Shown piece after piece: positions 22,790 through 34,577 of a stretch of 64,000 bases of DNA. The translations under genes and the position numbers were made by a program. Numbering within the stretch: position 1 is the first letter of the stretch; every line of letters starts with the position of its first letter. The DNA is from Tubiluchus corallicola. Taxonomy: Eukaryota > Priapulida > Priapulimorpha > Priapulimorphida > Tubiluchidae. The notes under the pieces are model-generated. The model had not been told where the DNA came from and ran no database searches. It saw only the letters and a list, made by a program, of their open reading frames with translations. The stretch covers positions 126,001 to 190,000 of the forward strand of contig JAQGDQ010000418.1 in assembly GCA_030141605.1 (NCBI GenBank), read 5' to 3'.

Positions 22790-23165
22790 TAGTAATATCC
22801 CCAAGCTCCTCAGGGTAGGGGCGCCACACCCTACACTGCATTCAGCATGCGGTGGAATACCTTAATCCAGTTTAGATCGAGTGAATAAGTTGAGAGTGCC
22901 AAGCTGGACTGTTGACTCTGGAAGGTGTTTCCATTCCCTTGCTGGTAAAAACAGTATATGTGATAATTGCAAGAAGAATATGGTATGTTGTATGCAAATG
23001 AAATTTCCGTACGTGAAGGAATAGTGTGGCATTGTGGCTGGAGAGGCATGTCGGCAGCTATCAGGTGGTTGTGAATTTTTGTAGAACATGACGAACCTAG
23101 CCATCTAGCGTCGCTTGGCTAGTGGGCACCAATGAAGCTGTGACGTCATGGCAGTCACACTTGAT
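22790..23165 (-). mobile_element. Decayed 3' end of a non-LTR retrotransposon reverse transcriptase
   Basis: Minus-strand frames give LAKRR...MARFVMFYKN and, in shifted frames, YGNFICIQHT and AREWKHLPESTVQLGTLNLF followed by a stop. This is the order WP-LxxRRxxARLxMFYKI ... FPRTIREWNSLPxSV...SLxxFKSRL typical of the C-terminus of Jockey/CR1/L2-like reverse transcriptases. At least two frameshifts show it is dead. Only the extreme 3' end remains. Confidence 0.75.
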
Positions 23166-23925
23166 GTTATCCTATAGTGGTTCAAGGTAAACCTTACAGC
23201 ACTTCTCTGAACTTATTCCAACTTTGTTACTAAACCGACATTAAAAGAAGCCTATTTGGAACGAGTATAGACACGTTTGCCTTTTTATTTTTATGGATTA
23301 GTGTAATTATGACTTTGATTAATTGCCACTAGTACAACGTTAATGTTACTAACATCTAATTAGAGATGACTGATTGGGTGACCGTATGCTCTTTCCCTCA
23401 CCTCGGCTCATATCTGTATTATATGCACTAACCGTGACTAACAGAACCAGAGGCAGATTAATCATTAGGCTAATTAGGTGATAGCCTTAGGCCCTAACAC
23501 ACACACACACACTGTATGAGTTTGTATTTTTAGTGGATAGATGGGGCTAGCGGGTGGAGAGCGTTAAACAATAATCAACTGATAGTCGAATACACATGTG
23601 AACAACAAGTAATGACTACTGTATTTACAAAATCCATCGCTTTATCATATGTGTAGTCTACGTTTTAAATAAAAGCGAAGTTAAAACACTTCATGTATGC
23701 TGTATAGTGTTTATCAATTATTGGTATGCACTTTTGAATTAAAGGTGAGATGACACGTTTTATAAACTATTGAGTTTCCTTGAGGAAGTGGCTTCTAGAA
23801 GGCAGAGAAGTGGTCCAAAAATACAGCAAAATGTATTGTTGTCCGCGTGGACTCGCTGGGGAGCTTACATCGTTCCGCCAGACCCCCTAACTTTTCTGTT
23901 GCGCCCACCGTTGTTCTGAACCTGT
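23166..23925. other. Intergenic, short (CA)n at about 23500
   Basis: It contains an (AC)n run near 23499-23513 and AT-rich sequence; no gene. TGACGTCA occurs at 23141-23148, just before it. Confidence 0.5.
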
Positions 23926-24447
23926 ATCCGCCCCTGTTGTTGTTGTTGTCGTTGTTGGCATCCTTCTGTCTCGGAAGACAATGGAGTGTGCGCCAAGAGA
24001 GTCAGTTGTTGATTACATTGATGGAGCTGCAGCGTCGACTGTGGCTGAGCAGTCAGATCCTTGAACCACTGGAGTGGCCTCTCCAGGGCACACGCCTGGG
24101 CAAGGTGTATGGAGATCCTGAGTTGCTCAGAGAACAGGAACCCTCTCTCTTCCTCCCTGGTGTAGTTCAAAGGAAAGCGGAGCGATACGTTTGGCACCAG
24201 GTTGGCTGCAGGAGCTGCCGCAGTCAGTGAGCATGCTGCACTGGTCCGCCTTCGGGGCTCCTCTCCTGATTTGGAAGGTTTACTCCTCTACACATGGCCG
24301 TTGGGTCACTTGACCGCCTCCACCCTTTAGCCGTTGGCTGCTTGTGCAGCTCCTCCGCCCAGTGTCGAGATACAGTGTGGGCATCCTGTAAGCCTACAGC
24401 ACCTGGTATGCCTAGGCGGTCACCCATACAAGTACTAACCAGGCCCT
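23926..24447 (-). mobile_element. 5S-rRNA-headed SINE, copy 1
   Basis: On the minus strand the head (24447 down to about 24391) is the 3' half of a 5S rRNA: TTAGTACTTGTATGGGTGAC, then CGCCTAGGCATACCAGGTGC, then TGTAGGC. A body of about 440 bp follows and ends GACAGAAGGATGCCAACAAC with an (AAC)n tail (23935-23950). The same structure recurs at 34578-35105. 5S-derived heads define the SINE3 class. This copy has lost the 5' half of the 5S head. Confidence 0.85.
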
Positions 24448-24947
24448 GTATATGTATGTAAAATGTATGTATGTGCTAATGTATACTATTCATGTGAGAT
24501 AAATAAACTGAAATCGAAAAAAGGTTTTTACTGATATTTTTTAAAATATCCAAAAATATCCTTTTACTCATGCCCAACTCACGCGTCAAGGTTGAGATGT
24601 TTTTTACTTACTAAATGGTTTTACAAGAATTTAATCTCCGCGACATTGAAGCCAAGAGAGCGACGCGACCTCTACTCGTCTCCGTGTTAACACAACAGAA
24701 TTAAGCCAGACAAATGCCAGCTCAACTCATTCGACATTCATCTGGTGAAATTTGAAAATGAAAATTGTTGTGTCGTTACGCCGCGCGGAGTTGTTAAACG
24801 CAATGAAAAATGGTTACCGAAAATGTTATTCTTATAATTTTATTAACTTAGACGTGTGGGAAATAATTGCGTTTGTGAGTCCGAGGTCAATAAATGACAG
24901 AATTACAATGTAGAGTTTATATGCTTTTTCACAGTTTCTTTGTGCGC
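24448..24947. other. Intergenic, nothing recognised
   Basis: AT-rich, no ORF of note. Confidence 0.5.
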
Positions 24948-25150
24948 ATGCGCAGTTGCTGTTACAGGTCACAGGTTAAGTGTACCACAGCAGCGCGTCT
25001 TAACTACAACCGTCGCTTGAAATGTGTGTAAAACAAAGCCGTCTGCTGCATCAGTACAGTGTTTTCGGTTCTTTTACGTGGACTTTAATTAATCATGTAT
25101 TAGTTTGTGCGTAGAGTGATTTACTAGCAGGATCTTGTTTGGGAACAAGA
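24948..25150 (+). repeat. Interspersed repeat family D, copy 1
   Basis: GCGCATGCGCAGTTGCTG, GCGCGTCTTAACTACAACCG, TGTGTAAAACAAAGCCGTCT and ATCATGTATTAGT...AGTGATTTACTA recur in the same order at 58530-58735. The leading GCGCATGCGC is an NRF-1-like palindrome. Confidence 0.8.
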
Positions 25151-25504
25151 AAAAATGAAGTAGATTAAGTTCTAGCTAGATGTTAAAACACGTTTAAACT
25201 GCAACTGTTACAGAAAGTATGACTATTACTATTGCGGTATAGTAGTACTGTTACTATTACAGTATAGACTATTACAATAGCATGGGCTGCAAGGCGTTGA
25301 CAAGTGTACACAAATGCGTTGTCTGGTAGACTTAACCTTTGACCTTTTCATGATCATCATTAATCGTGTAAAAGTTTATTATGAGCTATTATGAGAAAAA
25401 ATGTAAAAAATGCGTTATTTATTTTGGTAAAATTTATCACTATTTCATGCTTGTTAGATTTTCACCTACCAATTGTGGAATGAGATAAAGGAGACAGATG
25501 TTAG

Positions 25505-25985
25505 GAGCACCAGAAAGCAAAGAATAGGTAGAATGTACTCGCATTATCGTCCTTATTTGATGAGCAGAAAGCAAAGAATAGGTAGAATGTTCGTGCATTA
25601 TTGTCATCATTTCAGCAGGAAAAAGCAAAGACTATGTAGAATGCTCGCACATTATTATCATAATTTCAACAAGAGAAAGCAAAGACTATGTAGAATGTTC
25701 GTGCATTATTGTCGTCATTTCAGCAGGAGAAAGCAAACACTAGGAAGAATGTTCGTGCATTATTTCCGTCATTTCAAGACAGAATGCTATGTAGAATGCT
25801 CGCACATTGTTACCATCAATTCAAGAGCAGAAATCAACGACTATGTAGAAGTTTCGCGCCTTATTGCCATCAGGATGGGATGTCAAAGATTATATAGAAG
25901 TTTCATTCATTATTACAACAATTTCACGACTAGAAAGCAAAAACCATGTACCATGTTCGTGCATGGTTCGTCAGTGGGCGCATTT
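25505..25985 (+). repeat. 54-bp minisatellite with an open reading frame
   Basis: AAAGCAAAGA starts at 25514, 25568, 25622 and 25676 (exactly 54 bp apart) and continues with more diverged units to about 25975. Since 54 is a multiple of three, one frame stays open for 184 codons (from about 25476), encoding repeats like RKQRLCRMFVHYCRHFSR. Later units shift frame by indels, so I treat this as a minisatellite and not a gene. Confidence 0.8.
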
Positions 25986-26394
25986 TGTCTTAACGTTTTT
26001 CATTTCACGCAGTTTCAACAATTGTGACGTCACAATAAAGCAGAAAAATTGCAAAAAACTGTTGAATCAATGACGAAAATGTATGTCTCACTCCAAAGAA
26101 AAGTGCATTTATCATCACGGTTTTGCGAAACTTACGAGTTCTCTTTGCAGTTTTCCTCTTTTTGACAAAACGCCAGATTATCCATTTTCTCTAAAAGTGA
26201 AGCCCAGAAGCACCCAATGAGCCTTTTACTCGCTTCTCTTTCCAAAAAGCGGTTCATTTTCCTATAAATTAAACTCAGAGAGCTATAGTTAGGCTTCGGG
26301 CTGTGAGTTCTGATTCTATTGACAGCCAATCGCTGGAGGAGTTTGAATGAAAGATAAAGTCATAACATTAGTAAGATAGTCACTGGTCAGTTTT
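25986..26394. other. Spacer, nothing recognised
   Basis: No gene. TGACGTCA occurs at 26025-26032. Confidence 0.5.
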
Positions 26395-26632
26395 AATATC
26401 ACTCTACTAACAACCAACTTAATAGTTTAACTAAAAAACATGTTAATAGTTTAACTAAAAAACCATTTTAATAGTTTAACTAAAAAATAAGTTAATCGTT
26501 TAACTAAAAGATCATGTTAATTGTTTAACTAAATAACCAAGTAAACAGTTTAACTAAAAAGCAAGTTAATAGTTTAACTAAAAAACTAAGTTAATCGTTT
26601 AATTAATAGTTTTACTAAAAAACCCTTTACAC
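26395..26632. repeat. Approximately 22-bp tandem repeat
   Basis: About ten copies of GTTAATAGTTTAACTAAAAAAC with variants (AATCGTTT, ACCAAG). It directly abuts the 20-bp satellite. Confidence 0.9.
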
Positions 26633-26634
26633 AT

Positions 26635-29020
26635 TCACATTACAACACCCCAATACACACAACAACACCCCAATTCACATTACAACACTTCAATTCACAT
26701 TACAACACTCCAATTCACATTTCAACACTCCAATTCATGTAACAACACTCTAATTCACATTAAAACACTCCAATTCAGATTACAACACTTCAATTCACAT
26801 TACTACACTCCAATTCACATTACAACACTCCAATTCACATTTCAACACTCCAATTCACGTTTCAACACTCCAATTCACATTACAACACTCGAATTCACGT
26901 TTCAATACTTCAATTCACATTACAACACTTCACTTCACATTAGAACACTCCAATTCACATTTCGACACTTCAATTTACATTACAACACTTCAATTCATAT
27001 TACAACACCTCAATTCACATTACAACACTTCAATTCAGATTACAACACTCCAATTCACATTACAAAACCCCAATCCACATTACAACACTTCAATTCACAT
27101 TACAACACTCCAATCCACATTTCAACACTCCTGTTCATGTAACAACACCCCAATCCACATTTCAACACTCCAATTCACATTAAAACACTCCAATTCACAT
27201 TTCAACACCCCAATCCACATTTCAACACTCCAATTCACATTACAATACTCCAATTCACATTACAACTCTCCAATCCACATTTCAACACCCCAATCCACAT
27301 TTCAACACTCCAATCCACATTTCAACACTCCAATCCACATTTCAACACTCCTGTTCATGTAACAACACCCCAATCCACATTTCAACACCCCAATCCACAT
27401 TTAAACACTCCAATCCACATTTCAACACTCCAATCCACATTTCAACACTCCTGTTCATGTAACAACACCCCAATCCACATTTCAACACTCCAATTCACAT
27501 TACAATACTCCAATTCACATTACAACACTTCAATTCATATTACAACACCTCAATTCACATTACAACACTTCAATTCAGATTACAACACTCCAATTCACAT
27601 TACAACACCCCAATCCACATTACAACACTTCAATTCACATTACAACACTCGAATTCACATTTCAACACTCCAATCCACATTTCAACACTCCTGTTCATGT
27701 AACAACACCCCAATCCACATTTCAACACTCCAATTCACATTAAAACACTCCAATTCACATTTCAACACCCCAATCCACATTTCAACACTCCAATTCACAT
27801 TACAATACTCCAATTCACATTACAACTCTCCAATCCACATTTCAACACCCCAATCCACATTTCAACACTCCAATCCACATTTCAACACTCCAATCCACAT
27901 TTCAACACTCCTGTTCATGTAACAACACCCCAATCCACATTTCAACACCCCAATCCACATTTAAACACTCCAATCCACATTTCAACACTCCAATCCACAT
28001 TTCAACACTCCTGTTCATGTAACAACACCCCAATCCACATTTCAACACTCCAATTCACATTACAATACTCCAATTCACATTACAACACTCCAATCCACAT
28101 TTCAACACCACAATCCACATTTCAACACTCCAATCCACATTTCAACAGTCCAATCCACATTTCAACACTCCTGTTCATGTAACAACACCCCAATCCACAT
28201 TTCAACACCCAATCCACATTTCAACACTCCAATCCACATTTCAACAGTCCAATCCACATTTCAACACTCCTGTTCATGCAACAACACCCCAATCCACATT
28301 TCAACACTCCAATTCACATTACAATACTCCAATTCACATTACAATACTCCAATTCACATTACAACACTCCAATCCACATTTCAACACCCCAATCCACATT
28401 TCAACACTCCAATCCACATTTCAACACTCCAATTCACATTTCAACACTCCTGTTCATGTAACAACACCCCAATCCACATTTCAACACTCCTGTTCATGTA
28501 ACAACACTCCAATCCACATTTCAACACTCCTGTTCATGTAACAACACCCCAATCCACATTTCAACACTCCAATTCACATTACAACACTCCAATTCACATT
28601 ACAACACTCGAATTCACGTTTCAACACTTCAATTCACATTACAACACTTCAATTTACATTACAACACTTCAATTCATATTACAACACTCTAATCCACATT
28701 TCAACACTCCAATCCACATTTCAACACTTCAATTCACATTACAACACTCCAATTCACATTACAACACTACAATCCACATTACAACACTTCAATTATTCAC
28801 ATTACAACACTCCAATTCACATTACAACACTCCAATTCACATTTCGACACTACAATCCACATTACAACACTTCAATTCACATTACAACACTCCAATTCAC
28901 ATTACAACACTCCAATTCACATTACAACACTCCAATCCACATTTCAACACTCCAATTCACATTACAACACTCCAATCCACATTTCAACACTCCTGTTCAT
29001 GTAACAACACCCTAATTACT
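26635..29020. repeat. 20-bp satellite array, about 2.4 kb
   Basis: About 118 copies of CAATTCACATTACAACACTC and variants (TTCAACACTCC, CCAATCCACA, CTGTTCATGTAA). Higher-order duplication is visible: 27001 and 27541 start the same variant order (540 bp apart), and 27181 and 27741 do likewise (560 bp apart, one extra unit). Confidence 0.98.
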
Positions 29021-29540
29021 ACAACTACATCCCCTAATAACTGCCCATAACAACAACACATATCATATAACAATATCCCAGAACATCAACTCATCCAATA
29101 AAAACACTCAAGCAAAAACTCATGTTTCGCCACTGATCAGAAACACTCATCTTCAACTTTTTATTAATTGCACTGTTGACAATAGTTCTATAATTGCCAT
29201 CAGAAAATTCCCGTTGCGTCTTTAACAGGGAGAAGCATTACGAATGTCGCAGGGACGCCTATTACCTCTATAATTAATGGTTTTTATTATTGCGGAAACT
29301 TGCCTCCCGAGTCGCCGAGTGGGGCTGTAAAGAAGCCATATCAGTAAAGTGAAGAGTCATAACTGCTTGATTTAATTGCCTTGTTTGTTTTAAGTGGTTT
29401 ATTTACTAGCTGGTGGTTCTCCCCCACCTGTACCGCAAAATGATAGCAGGTTTCCATAGAGACTGACACGCGGTATGAATGTCGCCAGGTAAATATATAT
29501 TTACAGTACTGTCACTAATACCTATAATATTTCTATACTA
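29021..29540. other. Spacer between arrays, nothing recognised
   Basis: No gene, and no repeat copy seen elsewhere in the window. Confidence 0.45.
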
Positions 29541-29569
29541 CATGCAGTTGTAAAAGGAAAAAAACATTG

Positions 29570-29893
29570 TCGTCGTCATCATCACCATCATTATAACTAT
29601 CGTCGTCGTCGTCATCATCACTATCATCATCATAATCATAATCAACATCGTCATCATCACTATCATCATCATCATCATAATCAACATCGTCATCGTCGTC
29701 ATCATCACTATCATCACTATCATCATCATCATCATAATCAACATCGTAGTCGTCGTCATGATCATCGTTATCATCATCACCGTCATCATCATCAGGTAAA
29801 AATAGAAAAACATTGTCGTCACCATAACCATCATCATCACCATTGTTGTCGTCACCATCATCATCACTATCGTCGACATCATCATCATCATGA
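29570..29893. repeat. (CAT/GTC)n trinucleotide tract
   Basis: Imperfect ATC/GTC triplets over about 320 bp. The poly-Met/Val frames across it are repeat artefacts. Confidence 0.95.
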
Positions 29894-29904
29894 TTTTACA
29901 CCAT

Positions 29905-30010
29905 TTGATGTAGCTCTACGGTAGCATGCAGGCTTCCCACCCAGAAGGTCGAGGGTTCACTTCGAGACCGAGTCATACCAAAGACCTGAAAAATGGTGCC
30001 GCTGATTCCG
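29905..30010 (+). mobile_element. tRNA-derived SINE fragment
   Basis: TAGCTCTACGGTAGCATGC (A-box-like, from 29911) and GAGGGTTCACTTCGAGACC (decayed B box) are followed by GAGTCATACCAAAGACCTGA and AAAATGGTGCCGCTG, a body of the type seen in widespread metazoan tRNA-SINEs. It is truncated and has no foldable tRNA. Confidence 0.6.
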
Positions 30011-30119
30011 TCTATCAAGAACAATGACTTATCGAATTAATATGAATTCAACATGGTCAATATTGCTTGCATCATTAATATCAAATCAACCTACCAAACT
30101 CCCTGAGATTTGTATCACA

Positions 30120-30745
30120 ACAAGAACCAATATCCTATAAGAACACCCCATATCACGTAAGACCAAACCACATCACATAAAAACACCTCATCACATAACA
30201 ACACCTCATATCACATAACCACACCTCATATCACATAGCAACACCTCATATTGCATAACAACACCTCATATCACATAACAACACCTCATATCACATAACA
30301 ACACATCATATTGCATAACAACACCTCATATCACATAACCACACCTCGTATCACATAACCACACCTCGTATCACATAACAACACCTCATATCACATAACA
30401 ACATCCTATATGCCATAACAACAGTCTATATCCCATAACAACACTACATATCCCATAACAACATAACAATACCTCACATCACATAACAGCACCCTATATC
30501 CTATAACAACACCGCATATGCCAAAACAAGATCCCATATCCCACAACAACACCCGATATACCATTACAACACTATATATCCCATAACAACACCTCATATT
30601 GCATAAGGACACCTCACATCACATAGCAACACCCTACATCCTATAACAACTACCCATATCCCATAAGAAAACCCCATATCCTGTAAAAACAACCCATATC
30701 CCACAGCAACACCTGACATCATATAACAATACCTCATATGCAGAA
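30120..30745. repeat. Second 20-bp satellite array
   Basis: About 30 diverging copies of CAACACCTCATATCACATAA. The unit aligns with that of the 26635-29020 array (CAACACTCCAATTCACATTA) at most positions, so both arrays probably share an ancestor. Confidence 0.9.
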
Positions 30746-30957
30746 TCAGGCCTCATATTGAGTAACTCAATAGCCGTAGATTCAAGCTCAAGCTAAGGAA
30801 GCTGACTATTAAGATCCAGTAGACAACCTGTCAGAATCAGATGCAATGCAATTAACATAGATCACGAGCATGAAGAGGTGTTGAACTGCTGATGTCAAGG
30901 CACTTAAGCTTGTAATTATATGAGTTACGTGTCACACTAGACAGGAGAAAGTAGCTG

Positions 30958-31290
30958 TTGCAAAAGCAACAACATCATTGCCATCACCGGCATCATCAAC
31001 ATTTTCATCGTCTTCATCATTGCATCATCATCATTGTCATCATGATCATCATCATCATCATCTCTATCGTCATTATTGCTGTCGTCATTTTCATTGTAAT
31101 CAACATAGTTCTCATCATCGTCATTGCCACTGCCGCTGAACTATCACCATCGTCATCATCATCATCATCCATATCTTTGTAACTGCAATTTTTTTTGCTT
31201 TATCTTGATCACTACAATGTGATCATCACCTTCATCACCACCACCAGCATCGTCATCATCATCATCATCATCATCATCACCACTATCACC
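30958..31290. repeat. (CAT)n tracts
   Basis: Imperfect CAT triplets at 30965-31175 and 31220-31305, interrupted by unique sequence. No gene. Confidence 0.9.
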
Positions 31291-31689
31291 ATTATCATCA
31301 ATATAATAATCATCTCCAGCAGCGTAGGTGTCACAACAGCTACAACAAGTGTCAGCAAAACAATAGACGTATGAAAACAACATCTGAAACTTATAAAACA
31401 GTGGTCTACAATGAGTATCCAGCAAATGCGAAATGTAACGTGTAGCTACATTTTACTAATGGCTTCCACACAATTAACATTGGACACCTGCAGCAAAGCA
31501 ATGATAGTGGCTTCCTCGAAAATGACGTCACAGTGAGTGTATTCATTATCATTTCTTCATTTAACGCGTCACAAACAAGAAGCCAAGTAAACAAGTGAAC
31601 GTCTGAAGCAGTCTACTTTTCTAAGTGTGAGACCACGCCGACTGAACTTTCTAATTGTCGGATTAGATACGTTATTTTGTGCCTAGCGT

Positions 31690-32245
31690 AAATGTAAATT
31701 TAGACTCCCACGATGACCGTTAGACTCAGCCATTTTGACGATAAGTCATAAAACAAGTTTAAATAACACTGAGTAAAGTTTCGAAAAAACATAGCATTCG
31801 TACCGCACACGGTACTAACTGAGTAAAATTTTAAACTACTGTATCTTGTCAGTAAGATTAAAAATGCGTTTTTGCTTAGTGAGTGGTGCACCCTGGAGGT
31901 GAGTCAGCGACATTTTACCAAATGGTGAAAACATTTAAATAATTAATAAGTTTCTTTCCTATTTACGTAAGTCTTTCAAGCAGGTAAGCGAAATGCTAAG
32001 TAATATAACTTTGCATGGAAAGGTTTTAGGGTCATAATTTAACATTTTCTTTTTTCCCTCATTTACGTTGCGCGTATATGACGTCATTCAATGTATTACG
32101 TGAAATTTAAAACGAAAACGAATAAAAATTCCTTTTAACGCAAGTACACGCATAAAATTGCTGTAAAGTCATTTAATTTTTAAGACATTTTTTTCTGAAA
32201 CTTACTTCGGGTTCCCCTTTTCTTGTCCTTTAAACCTAAAGGACA
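31690..32245 (+). mobile_element. Interspersed repeat family B, copy 1
   Basis: The conserved order is TTTAGACTCCCACGATGACC, AACACTGAGTAAAGTTT, AGTGAGTGGTGCACCCTGGA, TCAAGCAGGTAAGCGAAATG, GCGTATATGACGTCAT and TTTTCTTGTCCTTTAA. Full or partial copies lie at 35385 (inverted), 40822, 52570 and 62885. It carries TGACGTCA at 32079-32086. No ORF; class unknown. Confidence 0.85.
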
Positions 32246-32509
32246 AACATGTAGCCTTTTAAAAGAAATAAAGACAAACTGAATTGAATAGCAATGAACA
32301 GAAACGGAAACGATGGAATGGGTGGATGGATGGACAAACAAATAACCAAGTAATAATTTAGAAGATTGGTAAGTAGATTGGTGATTGAGTCGACGATTGC
32401 ACGTGTAGACAGAGAAACGAACAAAGTAGTAAAAAGGAAAAGAACAAAAAAGAAGAATCGAGTAAAACTAAGAGATTAGCAAGAAACGAGAGAAGCGATT
32501 GGTTTGTCT

Positions 32510-33010
32510 CTACAATCTCTTTCTGCGCATGCGCCACCCCTGCCTATGTCGCAGAAGTTGCTGCCATTCTGACTGAAACCACTGCTCTTCGACTCATTTT
32601 TCATTTTTCCGCAAGCGATGATCCGTGACGCGTTGCGACGCCTCGGGCGTCAAATCTTCGCACCGCCAAGGCGTCAGAGCAACGGTGGCGTCTGATTTTG
32701 ACACGTGCGTCTAATTGCTGGCCTTTTATCAAATCTGGCGGCACCTTTGACTGACAAGAATCAAATAACCCGAACTGTGAGTTCGAACTTGTGTTTTTGA
32801 TTAAAGGCCTTGTCCAGCGTTGGATTTACACGACTTTTGAAGCCATATTGTGTGAAATCGAGTCCAGCGAAGCCAGATTTTGATCTTGCGCTACTAACCC
32901 GAATCCCGGACGCTGCATTTCTGGAAAATCGCGCGACGGAGTTGAAACAAACAAAGATTGTAGGATGTAAACATGCGTTTGGACTTGCAGGAGTGAACAG
33001 CCGTGAGTAG
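32510..33010 (+). promoter_or_regulatory. CpG-rich segment, possible promoter and first exon
   Basis: This segment has far more CpG than its surroundings and contains CTGCGCATGCGCC (about 32523), an NRF-1-like palindrome. An open frame of 66 codons ends at 33010, and CAGCCGTGAGTAGC (33000) could serve as a splice donor. No protein family or downstream exon was recognised, so this may only be a GC-rich repeat. Confidence 0.25.
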
Positions 33011-33175
33011 CTTTAAAGCAATTTGAAAATTTTAGGACACGCATACATAGGAAACTTAGGAATTTATAGTTAAAAACAGACAAATTTATTAATCATTACT
33101 TATTTGGCCTCTGTTAACTGTTTAATTATTGCATAATAGGCTCTGCCTATGTAAACTGGTTGTATGTTTGTAAAT

Positions 33176-33217
33176 AGACCACTGATGATGACAGCAGCAG
33201 TCTGTCGAAACGTTTGG
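33176..33217 (+). ncRNA. Hammerhead-ribozyme-like motif
   Basis: CTGATGA (33182-33188) is followed by a 5-bp helix GACAG/CTGTC (33190-33194 with 33202-33206, 7-nt loop) and by GAAA (33207-33210), the order of the hammerhead core. CCA (33179-33181) can pair with TGG (33215-33217) as stem I, and AC/GT would make a two-base stem III. One extra T (33189) separates CTGATGA from stem II. Short-stem-III hammerheads of this style are known from Penelope-like element ends; activity is unproven. Confidence 0.5.
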
Positions 33218-33445
33218 CATGATTTTAACTTTTTAATGTAAAAGTTTTAATAAAATTGTTCTGTTTGTAACTACAAATGTTTTTAAGTGCCTGTAATGAA
33301 ATATAACTTAGTAATGTTATGCTTATGCCTGCTGGCACAAAAACGAAGCAAAGGTTTGATCATAACAATGTAAGAAAGAATAACGAAAACGCGTGAAAAT
33401 ACCACCTTGATGTTGCAAACGTTTGTTTAAAGCAAAAAGTCAAAC

Positions 33446-33530
33446 GTTGTTACGGCGATATTGTTACGTCAATATTGTTACGGCAATATTGTTACTTCAA
33501 TATTGTTACGGCGATATTGTTACAGCAAAT
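33446..33530. repeat. 14-bp tandem repeat
   Basis: About six copies of ATATTGTTACGGCA with C/T variants. Confidence 0.9.
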
Positions 33531-34577
33531 TCACAGCAAGTGTCCACCATTTTCACTGCAATGTTGACGATGGCGTTTCTTGACTTCCTCCAACAGCTGA
33601 GTCAGTTTTCTTGCTTTTTGTCACAAAACTCGCCTTTGACTCGTCTGTACATGTGTACAAACAATGTATATAAGTATGTCTACAATGTATAGAAATTTGT
33701 GAAATTTGTATGTGTGCGCGTGCGCGTGTGTTGTAATAAATCTATTTTCAGTAGCAATATTTCGTTTAGTTACACAATAATTATGTTTTACTTGTTTAGA
33801 ACGACGCTATTACCAACTAACAGTCTAGTCATTGTAAAATGACTCCTTGATATGCTGCCATATTGTTTATCTCCGTGAACATTATCTATTCAAATGCTTG
33901 ACAACTGCACGTATTTATAAGAGGCAATAAGGAATTTATCTATCTATTAATATCTCACTTTGTTGAATAATAATAATCAAAAACAATCAATAATAATCTT
34001 TTTTAATATCTTGCAACACATGCACAGTTATAATACAATTAATTTGGAAAAAAATGTGTGAAGAAAGGGCAGCGAAAGACCAATTGGTCATCTAGTCAGC
34101 TGTCCTTTGGTTAGCGATGAACGTTTTTATAAGCGCTATGCAACAGTGTATTAGTGTTAGTACTGCTTACAATAAAGATTTAATTGTTACGAATGACATT
34201 AAATTGATATGCTTATAACGTGTTAATACAATTCATACACAGTAATGTAATATTAGTAATTACAAATAAAAACGTTGCCTATGAAACCATCTGTGCTGAT
34301 CCAGCAGTCAGCTGTTGCACGTGCATTATACCGGATTACAAACAATTATAGCAGTGATTACACGCTCCAGTAACTTAGCCAGGATTCTACAGCAAATCTA
34401 TGACGCGAGCGTAATAACAGCAGCAGCCGAATCAGTGGCTTATTTCGTGCTTCGTAGTAACACTTGAATGAATCTGTGGCTTACTCTGGTCGTTGAGTCA
34501 ATGTGACTCGTGTGTTGAATGAGATGACGTTGCAGTTACTATTAGGCATATAAAGTAAACGACTAATTACTTGTGTG
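33531..34577. other. Intergenic, nothing recognised
   Basis: AT-rich, no gene; short GTGCGCGTGCGCGTGTG alternation near 33712. Confidence 0.5.
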
